From Mucilaginibacter sp. L3T2-6 (GTDB taxonomy: Bacteria > Bacteroidota > Bacteroidia > Sphingobacteriales > Sphingobacteriaceae): DNA of 64,000 bases. Positions 19,331 through 27,666 of this stretch are shown one piece after another (positions within the stretch are counted from its first letter, which is position 1; each line of letters starts with the position of its first letter). Location of the stretch: the NCBI RefSeq assembly GCF_030519355.1, contig NZ_JAUMKC010000002.1:186001-250000 (forward strand). Reading direction: 5' to 3'. The translations under genes were made by a program, and so were the position numbers. Under the pieces are notes generated by a model. It was given only the letters and a program-made list of their open reading frames with translations. It was not told where the DNA came from and did no database searches.

Positions 19331-20914
19331 TTGAAATCCGTGGCTAATACCAAACGCGAAAATTTAGTCGAAGCCCTTACTGATACTCAAAAGGTCTGGG
19401 ACATCATTGTAGTCGGTGGTGGTGCTACGGGTTTGGGCACTGCCCTGGATGCCGCGTCGCGTGGTTATCAAACCTTGCTGCTGGAGCAGGCCGACTTTGC
19501 AAAGGGCACCTCAAGCCGGAGCACTAAATTGGTTCATGGCGGGGTACGCTATCTGGCGCAGGGTAATATTGGTTTGGTGCGGGAGGCCTTGTATGAACGC
19601 GGGCTGCTGTTAAAAAATGCCGCGCACCTGGTAAAAAATGAATCCTTTATTATTCCCGGTTATTCCTGGTGGAGCGGCACATTTTACACGATCGGGCTTA
19701 CTTTATATGATTTATTGGCTGGTAAGCTAAGCTTTGGCCGGTCGAAGCATATCTCAAGACGAGAGACCCTCGCCAGGCTTCCCGCTCTCCGGCAGCAAGG
19801 ATTACGTGGTGGCGTAGTCTATCACGACGGGCAGTTTGACGATTCCCGGCTTGCCATAAATCTCGCGCAAACATGCCTGGAACACGGTGCTACTGTATTA
19901 AATTATTTCCCTGTTATTAATTTGATAAAGGAAAACGGGAAAATTAAAGGTGTAATTGCCGGGGATAAGGAGTCGGGTAAGATGTATAACATCAAAGCCG
20001 GAGCGGTTATAAATGCCACCGGGGTGTTTGTTGACGATCTGCTTCAGAAAGATGAGCCCGGGACTAAGCCGTCAATCACGCCAAGTCAGGGTATTCACAT
20101 AGTACTTGATCGATCATTCATGCCGGGAGAGGATGCGCTGATGATTCCTAAAACCGACGATGGCAGGGTGCTTTTTGCTTTGCCGTGGCATAACCGGCTT
20201 CTGGTAGGCACCACTGACACACCGCTCAACGAACCCCGGCTTGAGCCTTTGGCCTTAGAAGGAGAGGTTGACTTTGTAATGCGTACTATAGGTAAATATT
20301 TGACGAGGGCGCCATTGCGGCAGGATGTATTAAGCGTATTTGCTGGTTTGCGCCCGCTGGCTGCACCGCAGGAGAGAACAACCAAAACAAAAGAGATTTC
20401 GCGCAGCCATAAGTTGATGGTTTCTGCGTCCGGCCTGATCACTGTAACAGGCGGTAAATGGACTACCTACCGGAAGATGGCCGAGGATACGATGGATAAA
20501 GCTATTGAAACCGCCGGGTTTCAACCTCGCGTTAGCATAACGAAAGATTTGTATATCCATGGCAATACGGCAGAAGTTGACCGCAACAGTCATTTATATG
20601 TTTACGGAAGCGACCGGGAAGCGGTAATTGCATTGGGTAAAGAGAACCCGGAATGGGTGCAAAAGCTGCATCCCCAATTTGAATATTTACAGGCTGAAGT
20701 AATATGGGCGGTAAGGAATGAAATGGCGCGTACTGTGGAGGACGTGCTTGCACGCCGGGTAAGGATGCTGTTTCTGGATGCGCGGGCGGCGATTGAAGCG
20801 GCGCCTTTGGTCGCGAATTTAATGGCAGGAGAACTCGGGAAAAATGAACTCTGGGAGAAGCAGCAGGTTATTGATTTTAATATCGTTGCCGGGGGATATC
20901 TGCTGCAGGGCTGA
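19331..20914 (+). CDS. glpD: glycerol-3-phosphate dehydrogenase (FAD-dependent)
   Basis: Oxidises sn-glycerol 3-phosphate to dihydroxyacetone phosphate and passes electrons to the quinone pool; it is membrane-associated. The 527-residue protein has the FAD dinucleotide fold IIVVGGGATGLGTA (25-38), the GTSSRSTKLVHGGVRYL segment typical of GlpD (about 60-76), and the C-terminal helical domain. The frame opens with TTG at 19331 or GTG at 19340; neither has a ribosome-binding site that decides the matter. It is the first gene of glpD-glpK-glpF. A short GAGGAT/ATCCTC hairpin overlaps its stop codon. Confidence 0.93.
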   Translation: MKSVANTKRENLVEALTDTQKVWDIIVVGGGATGLGTALDAASRGYQTLLLEQADFAKGTSSRSTKLVHGGVRYLAQGNIGLVREALYERGLLLKNAAHLVKNESFIIPGYSWWSGTFYTIGLTLYDLLAGKLSFGRSKHISRRETLARLPALRQQGLRGGVVYHDGQFDDSRLAINLAQTCLEHGATVLNYFPVINLIKENGKIKGVIAGDKESGKMYNIKAGAVINATGVFVDDLLQKDEPGTKPSITPSQGIHIVLDRSFMPGEDALMIPKTDDGRVLFALPWHNRLLVGTTDTPLNEPRLEPLALEGEVDFVMRTIGKYLTRAPLRQDVLSVFAGLRPLAAPQERTTKTKEISRSHKLMVSASGLITVTGGKWTTYRKMAEDTMDKAIETAGFQPRVSITKDLYIHGNTAEVDRNSHLYVYGSDREAVIALGKENPEWVQKLHPQFEYLQAEVIWAVRNEMARTVEDVLARRVRMLFLDARAAIEAAPLVANLMAGELGKNELWEKQQVIDFNIVAGGYLLQG

Positions 20915-21032
20915 GGATATATTTAAAATCATCCTCGCTCTTGATTTTCTCGTTTGTCCCGGCGCTTTGATAGTTCTTTTTAATTTGTAATTTAACGCAA
21001 CCAATTAATAGCTCGTGACGGGCGCTTCTGCC

Positions 21033-21060
21033 ATGAACTATGAACCATAAATTATGAACT
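21033..21060 (+). repeat. four tandem 7-base units running into the glpK start
   Basis: ATGAACT, ATGAACC, ATAAATT, ATGAACT. The ATG of the fourth unit is the glpK start codon. The ATG of the second unit opens a five-codon frame whose TGA stop (21055-21057) overlaps the glpK ATG as ATGA; the ATG of the first opens a separate five-codon frame that stops at 21048-21050. Changes in unit number would shift these frames relative to glpK. Confidence 0.5.
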
Positions 21061-22553
21061 CCGACCAGTACATTTTAGCTCTTGACCAGGGCACGACCAG
21101 TTCCCGCGCCATTATCTTCGATCATAGCGGGCAGATACAATCCATAGCGCAAAAGGAATTTACACAAATATTCCCGCAGCCTGGTTGGGTAGAGCACGAT
21201 CCCAACGAAATCTGGTCCACCCAGGCCGGAGTAGCGGCCGAGGCTGTAGCTAAGTTAGGTATCAGCGGAAAAAATATTAAGGCTATAGGCATCACCAACC
21301 AGCGTGAAACCACTGTAGTTTGGAACCGCGAAACCGGTCAGCCTGTTTGCAATGCTATCGTTTGGCAGGACAGGCGCACATCCGCCTATTGCGATCAACT
21401 AAAAAGGGATGGTTATACCGGCACTATCCGCTCAAAAACCGGGCTGATTATCGATTCTTACTTTTCTGCCTCTAAAATAAACTGGATACTAAATAATGTT
21501 GAGGGCGCCCGGAAATTAGCTGATGCCGGGAAACTGGCCTTTGGCACCGTTGATTCCTGGCTGGTTTATAAATTTACCCGTGGAAGGGTGCATGTGACCG
21601 ATGTAACCAATGCCAGCCGAACCATGCTTTACAATATCCGCACGCAGCAATGGGATGATGAGCTCCTGAGGATATTTGATATTCCTGCAAGTATGCTGTC
21701 TGAAGTAAAACAGTCCAGCGAGGTTTATGGCGAGACAGATACTACTATTTTTGCCTCAGCGGTGCCGATAGCAGGCATAGCCGGCGACCAGCAGTCCGCC
21801 TTATTTGGCCAGATGTGTACAGAAAAAGGAATGGTGAAAAATACCTATGGCACCGGTTGCTTTATGCTGATGAACATAGGTGATAAGTTTGTGGAATCGA
21901 AAAACAATCTGCTGACTACCATAGCCTGGAAGATAAATGGCCGTATAGAATATGCTTTTGAGGGAAGTATTTTTATTGGCGGGGCAATAGTACAATGGCT
22001 GCGCGATGGGTTGGGTATCATCAAATCTTCCGCCGAAGTAGAGCAACTGGCGTTACAGGTAAACGATACTGGCGGCGTATACTTTGTACCCGCTTTCGCA
22101 GGCCTCGGCGCTCCTTATTGGGACCCTGAGGCGCGCGGGACCATTGTTGGGATAACGCGTGGCACAACAGCAGGACATATTGCCCGGGCAGCCATTGAGG
22201 CCATTGCCTATCAAACGGTGGATGTCTTAAAAGCTATGGAAGCGGATTGCGGCCTGCCAATTAAGGAATTGCGTGTGGATGGCGGCGCAACAGCAAATAA
22301 TTTGCTGATGCAGTTCCAGGCTGACGTGCTGGGTTGCAGAGTTATCAGACCACATGTGGTGGAAACTACAGCTTTAGGAGCGGCTTACCTTGCGGGCCTT
22401 GCCGTAGGTTACTGGAACAGCGTTGAGGAAATACAACGGCAATGGCAATCCGAAAGGGAATTTTTACCTGCCGGAGACGCCGGTATACAGCAGGCAATGG
22501 CCGGATGGAAAAGGGCAGTTGCCGCGGCACAAAGCTGGTCGGGCAAGTCTTGA
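21054..22553 (+). CDS. glpK: glycerol kinase
   Basis: Phosphorylates glycerol to sn-glycerol 3-phosphate. At 499 residues it has the standard FGGY-kinase length. [13 protein letters not shown] near residue 11 is the N-terminal phosphate loop, the glycerol-binding segment has WNRETGQPV and IVWQDRRT (near 85-103), and the C-terminal domain carries [12 protein letters not shown] (near 405). It sits between the dehydrogenase and the facilitator, so imported glycerol is trapped and oxidised by one operon. The start codon is embedded in a heptad repeat array. Confidence 0.97.
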   Translation: MNSDQYILALDQGTTSSRAIIFDHSGQIQSIAQKEFTQIFPQPGWVEHDPNEIWSTQAGVAAEAVAKLGISGKNIKAIGITNQRETTVVWNRETGQPVCNAIVWQDRRTSAYCDQLKRDGYTGTIRSKTGLIIDSYFSASKINWILNNVEGARKLADAGKLAFGTVDSWLVYKFTRGRVHVTDVTNASRTMLYNIRTQQWDDELLRIFDIPASMLSEVKQSSEVYGETDTTIFASAVPIAGIAGDQQSALFGQMCTEKGMVKNTYGTGCFMLMNIGDKFVESKNNLLTTIAWKINGRIEYAFEGSIFIGGAIVQWLRDGLGIIKSSAEVEQLALQVNDTGGVYFVPAFAGLGAPYWDPEARGTIVGITRGTTAGHIARAAIEAIAYQTVDVLKAMEADCGLPIKELRVDGGATANNLLMQFQADVLGCRVIRPHVVETTALGAAYLAGLAVGYWNSVEEIQRQWQSEREFLPAGDAGIQQAMAGWKRAVAAAQSWSGKS

Positions 22554-22636
22554 GTCTGTTATCGATAGTCCCAGGCCGAAAAGATTTGGGACTTTCGCTA
22601 ACTGGCTCCCGGACTTAAGACTTTAGACTCAAGACT
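22546..22636 (+). promoter_or_regulatory. nested inverted repeats in the glpK-glpF spacer
   Basis: AGTCTTGAGTCT (22546-22557, overlapping the glpK stop) pairs perfectly with AGACTCAAGACT (22625-22636), ending 19 bases before the glpF ATG. Inside it, AGTCCCA (22567-22573) pairs with TGGGACT (22587-22593). In the mRNA this gives a long closing stem around an inner hairpin. It could stabilise or partially terminate the message, or set the glpK:glpF ratio; that is inference. Confidence 0.45.
22612..22636 (+). repeat. 7-base tandem repeat before glpF
   Basis: GACTTAA, GACTTTA, GACTCAA, GACT: about 3.6 units of a 7-base period, forming the right arm of the larger inverted repeat. This is the second period-7 array in the glp operon. 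Confidence 0.5.
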
Positions 22637-22655
22637 GATTAAAACCCCAAACAAT

Positions 22656-23387
22656 ATGTCACCATTTATAGCCGAGTTGATCGGCACCATGTTAATTATA
22701 TTATTAGGCAACGGCGTTGTTGCCAATGTTTTGTTGAATGATACCAAAGGCAATAATGGCGGCTGGATGGTTATTACCACAGCCTGGGGGCTGGCCGTTT
22801 TCGTAGGGGTGGTTGTTGCGGGGCCTTATAGCGGGGCGCATTTAAATCCGGCGGTTACTGTAGGGTTAGCTATTGCCGGCAAGTTTGCCTGGGCAAGGGT
22901 TCCGAATTTTATAGCTGCCCAAATGCTGGGAGCATTCTTAGGGGCAATTTTGGTATGGGTGATGTATTACGACCACTTCAGGAAAACAAACAAGCCCGAA
23001 GCTATTCTGGCATGCTTTTGCACGGGTCCCGCCATTCGCAATTACATTTCAAATATCATGAGCGAAATCATCGGCGCATTTGTGCTGGTATTTGTGGTGT
23101 TTTATATTTCTAACGGACAAATTATCGACACGAAAACGCCAATTGGCCTGGGTTCGGTAGGAGCACTGCCGGTTGCATTTCTGGTATGGGTTATCGGCCT
23201 TTCTCTTGGCGGTACTACCGGTTACGCTATTAACCCCGCAAGGGACCTTGGCCCCCGGATAATTCATTGCCTGATGCCCATTAAGAACAAAGGCACAAGC
23301 GACTGGCGTTACGCCTGGATACCTGTTATCGGGCCTGTAATTGGCGCGACTGTAGCGGCAATGTTATATATTTATTTAAGAGGATAA
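22656..23387 (+). CDS. glpF: glycerol uptake facilitator (aquaglyceroporin)
   Basis: A 243-residue MIP-family channel with about six membrane helices and both half-helix NPA motifs: HLNPAVTVG (near residue 69) and YAINPARDLGPR (near 190). The Asp after the second NPA-R (ARD) is the glycerol-facilitator type rather than the water-only aquaporin type. It is the last gene of the glp operon and supplies glycerol by passive diffusion across the inner membrane. Confidence 0.95.
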   Translation: MSPFIAELIGTMLIILLGNGVVANVLLNDTKGNNGGWMVITTAWGLAVFVGVVVAGPYSGAHLNPAVTVGLAIAGKFAWARVPNFIAAQMLGAFLGAILVWVMYYDHFRKTNKPEAILACFCTGPAIRNYISNIMSEIIGAFVLVFVVFYISNGQIIDTKTPIGLGSVGALPVAFLVWVIGLSLGGTTGYAINPARDLGPRIIHCLMPIKNKGTSDWRYAWIPVIGPVIGATVAAMLYIYLRG

Positions 23388-23409
23388 CTTTTTTATTTAC
23401 ATCTCGCCA

Positions 23410-23448
23410 ATATTGCTTTTATATTATTTTAATATAATTTAGCAATAT
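23410..23448 (+). promoter_or_regulatory. extended hairpin that includes the VOC gene start codon
   Basis: ATATTGC (23410-23416) pairs with GCAATAT (23442-23448), whose last two bases are the A and T of the downstream ATG. Inside it, TTATATTA (23419-23426) and TAATATAA (23430-23437) form a perfect 8-bp stem with a TTT loop. It could end the glp transcript, or occlude the start codon of the VOC gene at low temperature. Confidence 0.45.
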
Positions 23449-23812
23449 GAAGTTGACCGCGTTAAGGCCTGTGCTTTACACCAAACAGGTAAAATTTACC
23501 GTTGAGTTTTATATCGAAATACTTGGCTTCACCTGTAACGGTTATACCGAGGATTGGACGTGGGCCAGCCTCTCGCGAGATGCGGTGGAAATAATGGTTG
23601 CCTACCCTAACGCTCATGTTCCCTTTGGCGGCCCTAACTTTACCGGGTCAATCTATATCACTGTTGACAATGTTGACGAAATGTGGGAGCAACTGAAAGT
23701 GATTACCCAGAATTGCTATGAGCTGGAAACTTTTGATTATGGTATGCGCGAGTTTGCCATTTATGATAATAATGGTTATTTAATACAATTTGGTCAACCA
23801 GTGCAGGACTAA
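23447..23812 (+). CDS. VOC (glyoxalase/bleomycin-resistance) superfamily protein
   Basis: A 121-residue two-module beta-alpha-beta-beta-beta protein. It has the N-terminal pattern PVLYTKQVKFTVEFYIEILGF and the C-terminal FAIYDNNGYLIQFGQ typical of the VOC fold. The metal ligands are not clearly conserved, so neither an enzyme nor a binding (resistance) function can be assigned. It probably works as a homodimer in the cytoplasm. It lies 59 bases after glpF behind a strong hairpin and is convergent with a secreted propeller gene 19 bases downstream. Confidence 0.75.
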   Translation: MKLTALRPVLYTKQVKFTVEFYIEILGFTCNGYTEDWTWASLSRDAVEIMVAYPNAHVPFGGPNFTGSIYITVDNVDEMWEQLKVITQNCYELETFDYGMREFAIYDNNGYLIQFGQPVQD

Positions 23813-23831
23813 AAAATAACAACACAACCCA

Positions 23832-24653
23832 TTATTCAACCCTATAAGCTACAACTGATTTGCCAAGGAAAGTCGGGACATAAACCGTTCTTGCTGATGC
23901 ATCATAACCGATATCGGCAGTGCGGTTGTTGCTGTTATGGGTGTCAAGAATAAGCTGTTTGCTGCCGTCTTTTTTCACATAATATAAATAACCCAGCCAT
24001 TCGGTCACCAGGAAATCGCCGTTGCCGGTTGGTTCTATACCGTCACCGCCATGCTCTAACGCACAGATTTTAACCGGCTTTTTGCCGCCCTCCGATACGT
24101 ACATGCCGTCCCCCGTGAGTATGTACAGCTTGTCACCAATAGCTTTTAATCCGTTAGCTGATTTCAGGCTGTTAAGGTATAATGTGGCCTTATTATTCTG
24201 TACTTTAAAAACACAGTTCTTTTTGGTATCAGAAACATACACCACGCCTTTTTCATCCACAGTAATATCATTCAGGTTTTCAGCATCTTTAATAGCTAAT
24301 TTGCGTACTATTTTTCCTTTGCTGATACTGATCTCTACCACTTCATCCAGGTCGGCCACGTAAAGTATGTCGCCATATATGCCGAGTCCTTTTGGCGCGT
24401 TCAGGCCAGTTATCCAATTTTGACTAATAATCTTTCCGGTTTTCGTCAGTTTACCAACACCGCCTTTGCCATCTCGTGTCCATGCTCCGCCGTCAATCAG
24501 GGAAACATACAGCACATCTTTTGCGGATAAAACCGATTCGGGGATGTTGAGCACGGTATCTGTCGACCATAATTTTTTTAAACTATGTTGTGCATTAACG
24601 TTCATCGCTATCGCGATAAATAGCAGCGGTAAAATGTTGCGAATAAGTTTCAT
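23832..24653 (-). CDS. secreted six-bladed beta-propeller (SMP-30/NHL-like)
   Basis: A 273-residue exported protein with a signal peptide (1-21, ending VNAQ), followed by repeating blade strands (VLYVSL, ILYVADL, VVYVSDT, KLYILTG, DFLVTEW, TVYVPTF). The pattern and the conserved Glu near the start of the fold (NIPESVL) fit the SMP-30/gluconolactonase-like propeller group. The lactonase metal ligands cannot all be placed with confidence, so it may be a binding rather than catalytic protein. It appears to be a single-gene unit. Confidence 0.72.
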   Translation of the reverse strand: MKLIRNILPLLFIAIAMNVNAQHSLKKLWSTDTVLNIPESVLSAKDVLYVSLIDGGAWTRDGKGGVGKLTKTGKIISQNWITGLNAPKGLGIYGDILYVADLDEVVEISISKGKIVRKLAIKDAENLNDITVDEKGVVYVSDTKKNCVFKVQNNKATLYLNSLKSANGLKAIGDKLYILTGDGMYVSEGGKKPVKICALEHGGDGIEPTGNGDFLVTEWLGYLYYVKKDGSKQLILDTHNSNNRTADIGYDASARTVYVPTFLGKSVVAYRVE

Positions 24654-24745
24654 GTTCTTCTGGGTTAATGTTGAATTAAAGTTACTGCATCGGGGCGAAA
24701 GTTACAATCTGACTTATCAGGCGGGGCCCTTTTTGGTGAAACTGG

Positions 24746-25708
24746 CTAAGCGTATTTCTTTCGATAATCTGCCGGAGAAAGGTCGGTGAATTTTTTAAAG
24801 ACCTTTCTGAATGCGTCTGCATCATTATAACCGGTTTCATAAGTGATCTCGTTAACAGTTTTTTTTCCTGCTTCCAGTTGTTTTTTTGCGAATTCGACCT
24901 TTACGCGCTGGATGTATTCGGTGATGGAATTGCCGGTGCACTTTTTAAATTTACGCTCAAAAGTTCTGCGCCCGATTGAAAGCTGTTCGCAGATTTTATC
25001 AACAGAAAATGCTGCGCCGGGGGTATTCTCGATATACTCCTGTGCTTTTAATATTAATTCGTCGCCATGGCGTTTTTGGCCCATAAAAATTACAAAAGGG
25101 TTTTGACTCTTCCGTTCAATGTCTATTTCAAACATCTTGGAAGCCAGAATCGAAATGTCCTTTCCTAAATGCTTTTCAAGTATATATAGCAGCAGATTAA
25201 GATAAGAGTAGCCGCCTCCACAGGTATAAATGCCTTTCTCATCGGTAATAATTGAATCATCGATAATTTTTACCGCCGGAAACATGGCTTTAAATTCATT
25301 TTTTGCGGCCCAATGCACTGCGCATTTGCGGTCGTTAAGCAAACCGGTAGATGCCAGGTAGAATGAACCGACACACAGGCAAACAATTTCGGCCCCGCTG
25401 TGATACTGGGAGATTAGCCAATCGGTATATTTTTCATTCTTAGCGATAGCCTTTTGGAAATCCCCGCATAGCAGCGGGATAACGATCACATCCGTTTTGA
25501 TGATTTCCTCTATGGTTTTATCAGCCCGGATAGTATAAAGCCCGTTACCCAACTCAATCTTCTGATCCAGACCGATAATCTCCACATTATAAAATGGCGC
25601 CCTGCCCTGATAACGCATAAAATCATTTACGCGGTTAAATAGCTGGTGACTGCTGTCGATGCTGGTGAGCGTGGCATCGCTGAGGGATAATATCGAAATA
25701 TGTTTCAT
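24746..25708 (-). CDS. GlxA-type regulator: DJ-1/PfpI-like domain plus AraC HTH
   Basis: A 320-residue transcription regulator. The N-terminal part (about 1-190) is a DJ-1/PfpI class I glutamine-amidotransferase-like fold with IVCLCVGSFYLASTG at the nucleophile elbow. The C-terminal part (about 215-320) is an AraC/XylS double helix-turn-helix (INEITYETGYNDADAFRKVFKKFTDLSP). GlxA proteins usually act as ligand-sensing activators; the ligand is unknown. The start at 25708 (MKHISIL) is preferred because it begins the first strand of the DJ-1 fold, whereas the upstream extension is polar and runs toward the divergent VOC gene, a possible target. Confidence 0.85.
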   Translation of the reverse strand: MKHISILSLSDATLTSIDSSHQLFNRVNDFMRYQGRAPFYNVEIIGLDQKIELGNGLYTIRADKTIEEIIKTDVIVIPLLCGDFQKAIAKNEKYTDWLISQYHSGAEIVCLCVGSFYLASTGLLNDRKCAVHWAAKNEFKAMFPAVKIIDDSIITDEKGIYTCGGGYSYLNLLLYILEKHLGKDISILASKMFEIDIERKSQNPFVIFMGQKRHGDELILKAQEYIENTPGAAFSVDKICEQLSIGRRTFERKFKKCTGNSITEYIQRVKVEFAKKQLEAGKKTVNEITYETGYNDADAFRKVFKKFTDLSPADYRKKYA

Positions 25709-25806
25709 ACTGCCGGATTGGTTCTCACAAAAATGGTAAATAGGTATGTCGCAATCAACGGGTAATATTGACGTTTTCGACACTCACGGGGAGGAATCCG
25801 TCAAAC

Positions 25807-25814
25807 TACCTTTG
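25807..25814 (+). promoter_or_regulatory. -7 promoter element for the VOC gene
   Basis: TACCTTTG matches TAnnTTTG and lies 23 bases upstream of the ATG in the divergent spacer shared with the GlxA-type regulator. No -33 TTTG is visible. Confidence 0.35.
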
Positions 25815-25837
25815 CTTCGTAAACCAAACTTAATAAA

Positions 25838-26164
25838 ATGAAATCGATAGAAGTAATTATGCTGCCCATTACGGACGCGGAAAGATCAAAGGAATTTTAT
25901 CAGAAACTTGGCTTCCAGTTAATAATCGAAGCACCAGATGGTCACGGCGGAACCTGGACACAGATGGGTTTACCCGGCAGTGAGACATCCATTTCATTAG
26001 CCAAATTTCACGCCGTTATTTGCACAACGGATGATATTGCTAAAGACGCCGAAGAAATTAGGGCCAAAGGAATTGATGTAGGCAATATAGATGACACCCC
26101 CTGGGGTAAATTTGCCTGGGTAAAAGATCCGGACGGCAATGGGTTGTGCCTGCATCAGAAATAA
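25838..26164 (+). CDS. VOC superfamily protein
   Basis: A 108-residue glyoxalase-fold protein: EVIMLPITDAERSKEFYQKLGF begins the first module and FAWVKDPDGNGLCLHQ ends the second. This is the usual single-domain VOC length. Some metal-binding positions (E6-type and C-terminal residues) could be present, but the reaction cannot be deduced. It is divergent from the GlxA-type regulator, with TACCTTTG (25807-25814) as a -7 element 23 bases before the start, and may be regulated by that neighbour. Confidence 0.78.
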   Translation: MKSIEVIMLPITDAERSKEFYQKLGFQLIIEAPDGHGGTWTQMGLPGSETSISLAKFHAVICTTDDIAKDAEEIRAKGIDVGNIDDTPWGKFAWVKDPDGNGLCLHQK

Positions 26165-26242
26165 CATTTCATTCAGCTTTGGCAACTTTTCGTTGTCAAA
26201 GCTTTTCCACCACCACCTGACATCATATTTACCTCTTGAAAT

Positions 26243-26272
26243 TTTGAAATAAAATATTGTTTTATACATTTG
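26243..26272 (+). promoter_or_regulatory. Bacteroidota promoter of the MarR-GNAT gene (seen on both elements)
   Basis: The -33 element TTTG (26243-26246) is followed after 18 bases by TACATTTG (26265-26272). Both elements match the consensus exactly, making this one of two complete promoters read in the window. The predicted start point falls within the palindrome that follows directly. Confidence 0.65.
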
Positions 26273-26286
26273 CGTAATTGATTACG
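26273..26286 (+). promoter_or_regulatory. palindromic operator, probably for the MarR domain
   Basis: CGTAAT-TG-ATTACG is a perfect 14-bp palindrome abutting the -7 element, 14 bases before the ATG of a gene whose product starts with a MarR winged helix. MarR proteins commonly repress their own genes through such sites, so autorepression is the natural inference. Confidence 0.55.
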
Positions 26287-26299
26287 TAGTTTATTACTT

Positions 26300-27244
26300 A
26301 TGAATATATATGAAAAAGCCGGCAAGATGGCATTGGGCAGCCGGCTAAGAAGGTTAGGGGAGTTATTTGCCGAACAATCTGCCCAGATATATCCAGCTTA
26401 CGGTATCGAAATTCAACCGAAATGGTTTCCAGTTTACTACGCATTGTCGAACGGCGGAGAGAAATCCATCACCGAAATCGCTGTGGAAATAGGTCATTCG
26501 CACCCGTCGGTGAGCACTATCGTAAAAGAAATGATGAAAAAAGGGCTGGTTGTTTCTGCCACCGTAAAAGGCGATGGCAGAAAGAATTTTGTTAAGCTGA
26601 GCGAAATCGGTCTAAGTATCAATGAAAAAATAGAAGTGCAATATGCTGATGTGAATGCCGCCGTTGAAAGTGCGTTTGCAGAAACTCAATACAATTTATG
26701 GAAAGCAATTGAGGAATGGGAGTTTTTGCTTGAACAGAAAAGCCTGGTAAAAAGGGTGGAAGAGCAGCGGAAACTGCGTGAAAGCAAAGATGTGGAGATT
26801 GTGCCTTATCAGCCTGAACATAAACATGCCTTTAAGCAATTAAACGTCGATTGGATAACGCAATACTTCAAGATGGAAGATTTTGATTACAAATACCTCG
26901 ACCATCCCCAGGAAAATATACTGAATAAAGGCGGATATATTTTTATGGCGATATATAAAAACGAACCGGTTGGAACCTGTGCGATAGTAAAAATGGACGA
27001 TGCTACCTATGAGCTGGCTAAAATGGGTGTTGCACCGCATGCTAAAGGTAAAGGTATCGGTTATCTTTTAGGGTGCGCCTGTGCAGATAAAGCAAAGCGA
27101 TTGGGTGCAACTAAGCTTTACCTGGAAAGCAATACATTGTTAAAACCCGCCATTAGCTTGTACCAAAAGCTCGGTTTCAAAAAAATTGCCGGGCCTCCGT
27201 CGCCCTATGAGCGAAGCAATATTCAAATGGAATTAGAATTATAA
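26300..27244 (+). CDS. MarR-type regulator fused to a GNAT acetyltransferase
   Basis: A 314-residue fusion. Residues about 1-145 form a MarR winged helix (EKSITEIAVEIGHSHPSVST is the recognition-helix region, followed by the wing). Residues about 160-314 form a GNAT N-acetyltransferase with the acetyl-CoA loop HAKGKGIGYLL and a C-terminal YQKLGF strand. Such fusions are known in Bacteroidota, but the acetyl acceptor is not. It is probably autoregulated through the palindrome at its promoter. The DUF2000 gene starts 2 bases after its stop, so the two are cotranscribed. Confidence 0.85.
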   Translation: MNIYEKAGKMALGSRLRRLGELFAEQSAQIYPAYGIEIQPKWFPVYYALSNGGEKSITEIAVEIGHSHPSVSTIVKEMMKKGLVVSATVKGDGRKNFVKLSEIGLSINEKIEVQYADVNAAVESAFAETQYNLWKAIEEWEFLLEQKSLVKRVEEQRKLRESKDVEIVPYQPEHKHAFKQLNVDWITQYFKMEDFDYKYLDHPQENILNKGGYIFMAIYKNEPVGTCAIVKMDDATYELAKMGVAPHAKGKGIGYLLGCACADKAKRLGATKLYLESNTLLKPAISLYQKLGFKKIAGPPSPYERSNIQMELEL

Positions 27245-27246
27245 GT

Positions 27247-27657
27247 ATGCACGAAAACAAAATAGTTATCATCATTCGCGATGATTTGAAGACCTGGCAA
27301 AAGCTGAATGTAACGGCGTTTTTAGCAGGTGCGGTGGCCATTGAGTTTCCGGAATTGCATGGCAGGCCTTTAACTACAGCTTCAGGAAACACCTACCTGC
27401 CATTTTTTAAACAGCCGGTACTGGTTTATAAGGCCAATGACACCGGCCAGATGCAGCGTGTTTTTAAAAGGGCAAAAGAGCGGGAACTAAAAATCGGAAT
27501 ATATCCGTCGCAGCTATTTAATATGATGAATGAGCAGGATAATATTGACGAAACTGGCAGGCACACAGACGATGAATTGGATTTGGTAGGCTTAGCAATT
27601 TATGGCGAAAATAAAATAGTTAATAAAGCAATTGATGGCTTGAAGTTTCATGATTGA
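27247..27657 (+). CDS. DUF2000 family protein
   Basis: A 136-residue soluble protein starting MHENKIVIIIRDDLKTWQKLN, with AFLAGAVA and a C-terminal DLVGLAIYG segment. This matches DUF2000, a small alpha/beta family related to peptidyl-tRNA hydrolase 2-like folds and often found beside regulators or acetyltransferases; no function is established. Its tight linkage to the MarR-GNAT gene suggests a shared substrate or stress signal. It ends 9 bases from a convergent glycosyltransferase gene. Confidence 0.8.
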   Translation: MHENKIVIIIRDDLKTWQKLNVTAFLAGAVAIEFPELHGRPLTTASGNTYLPFFKQPVLVYKANDTGQMQRVFKRAKERELKIGIYPSQLFNMMNEQDNIDETGRHTDDELDLVGLAIYGENKIVNKAIDGLKFHD

Positions 27658-27666
27658 GTATTACAC

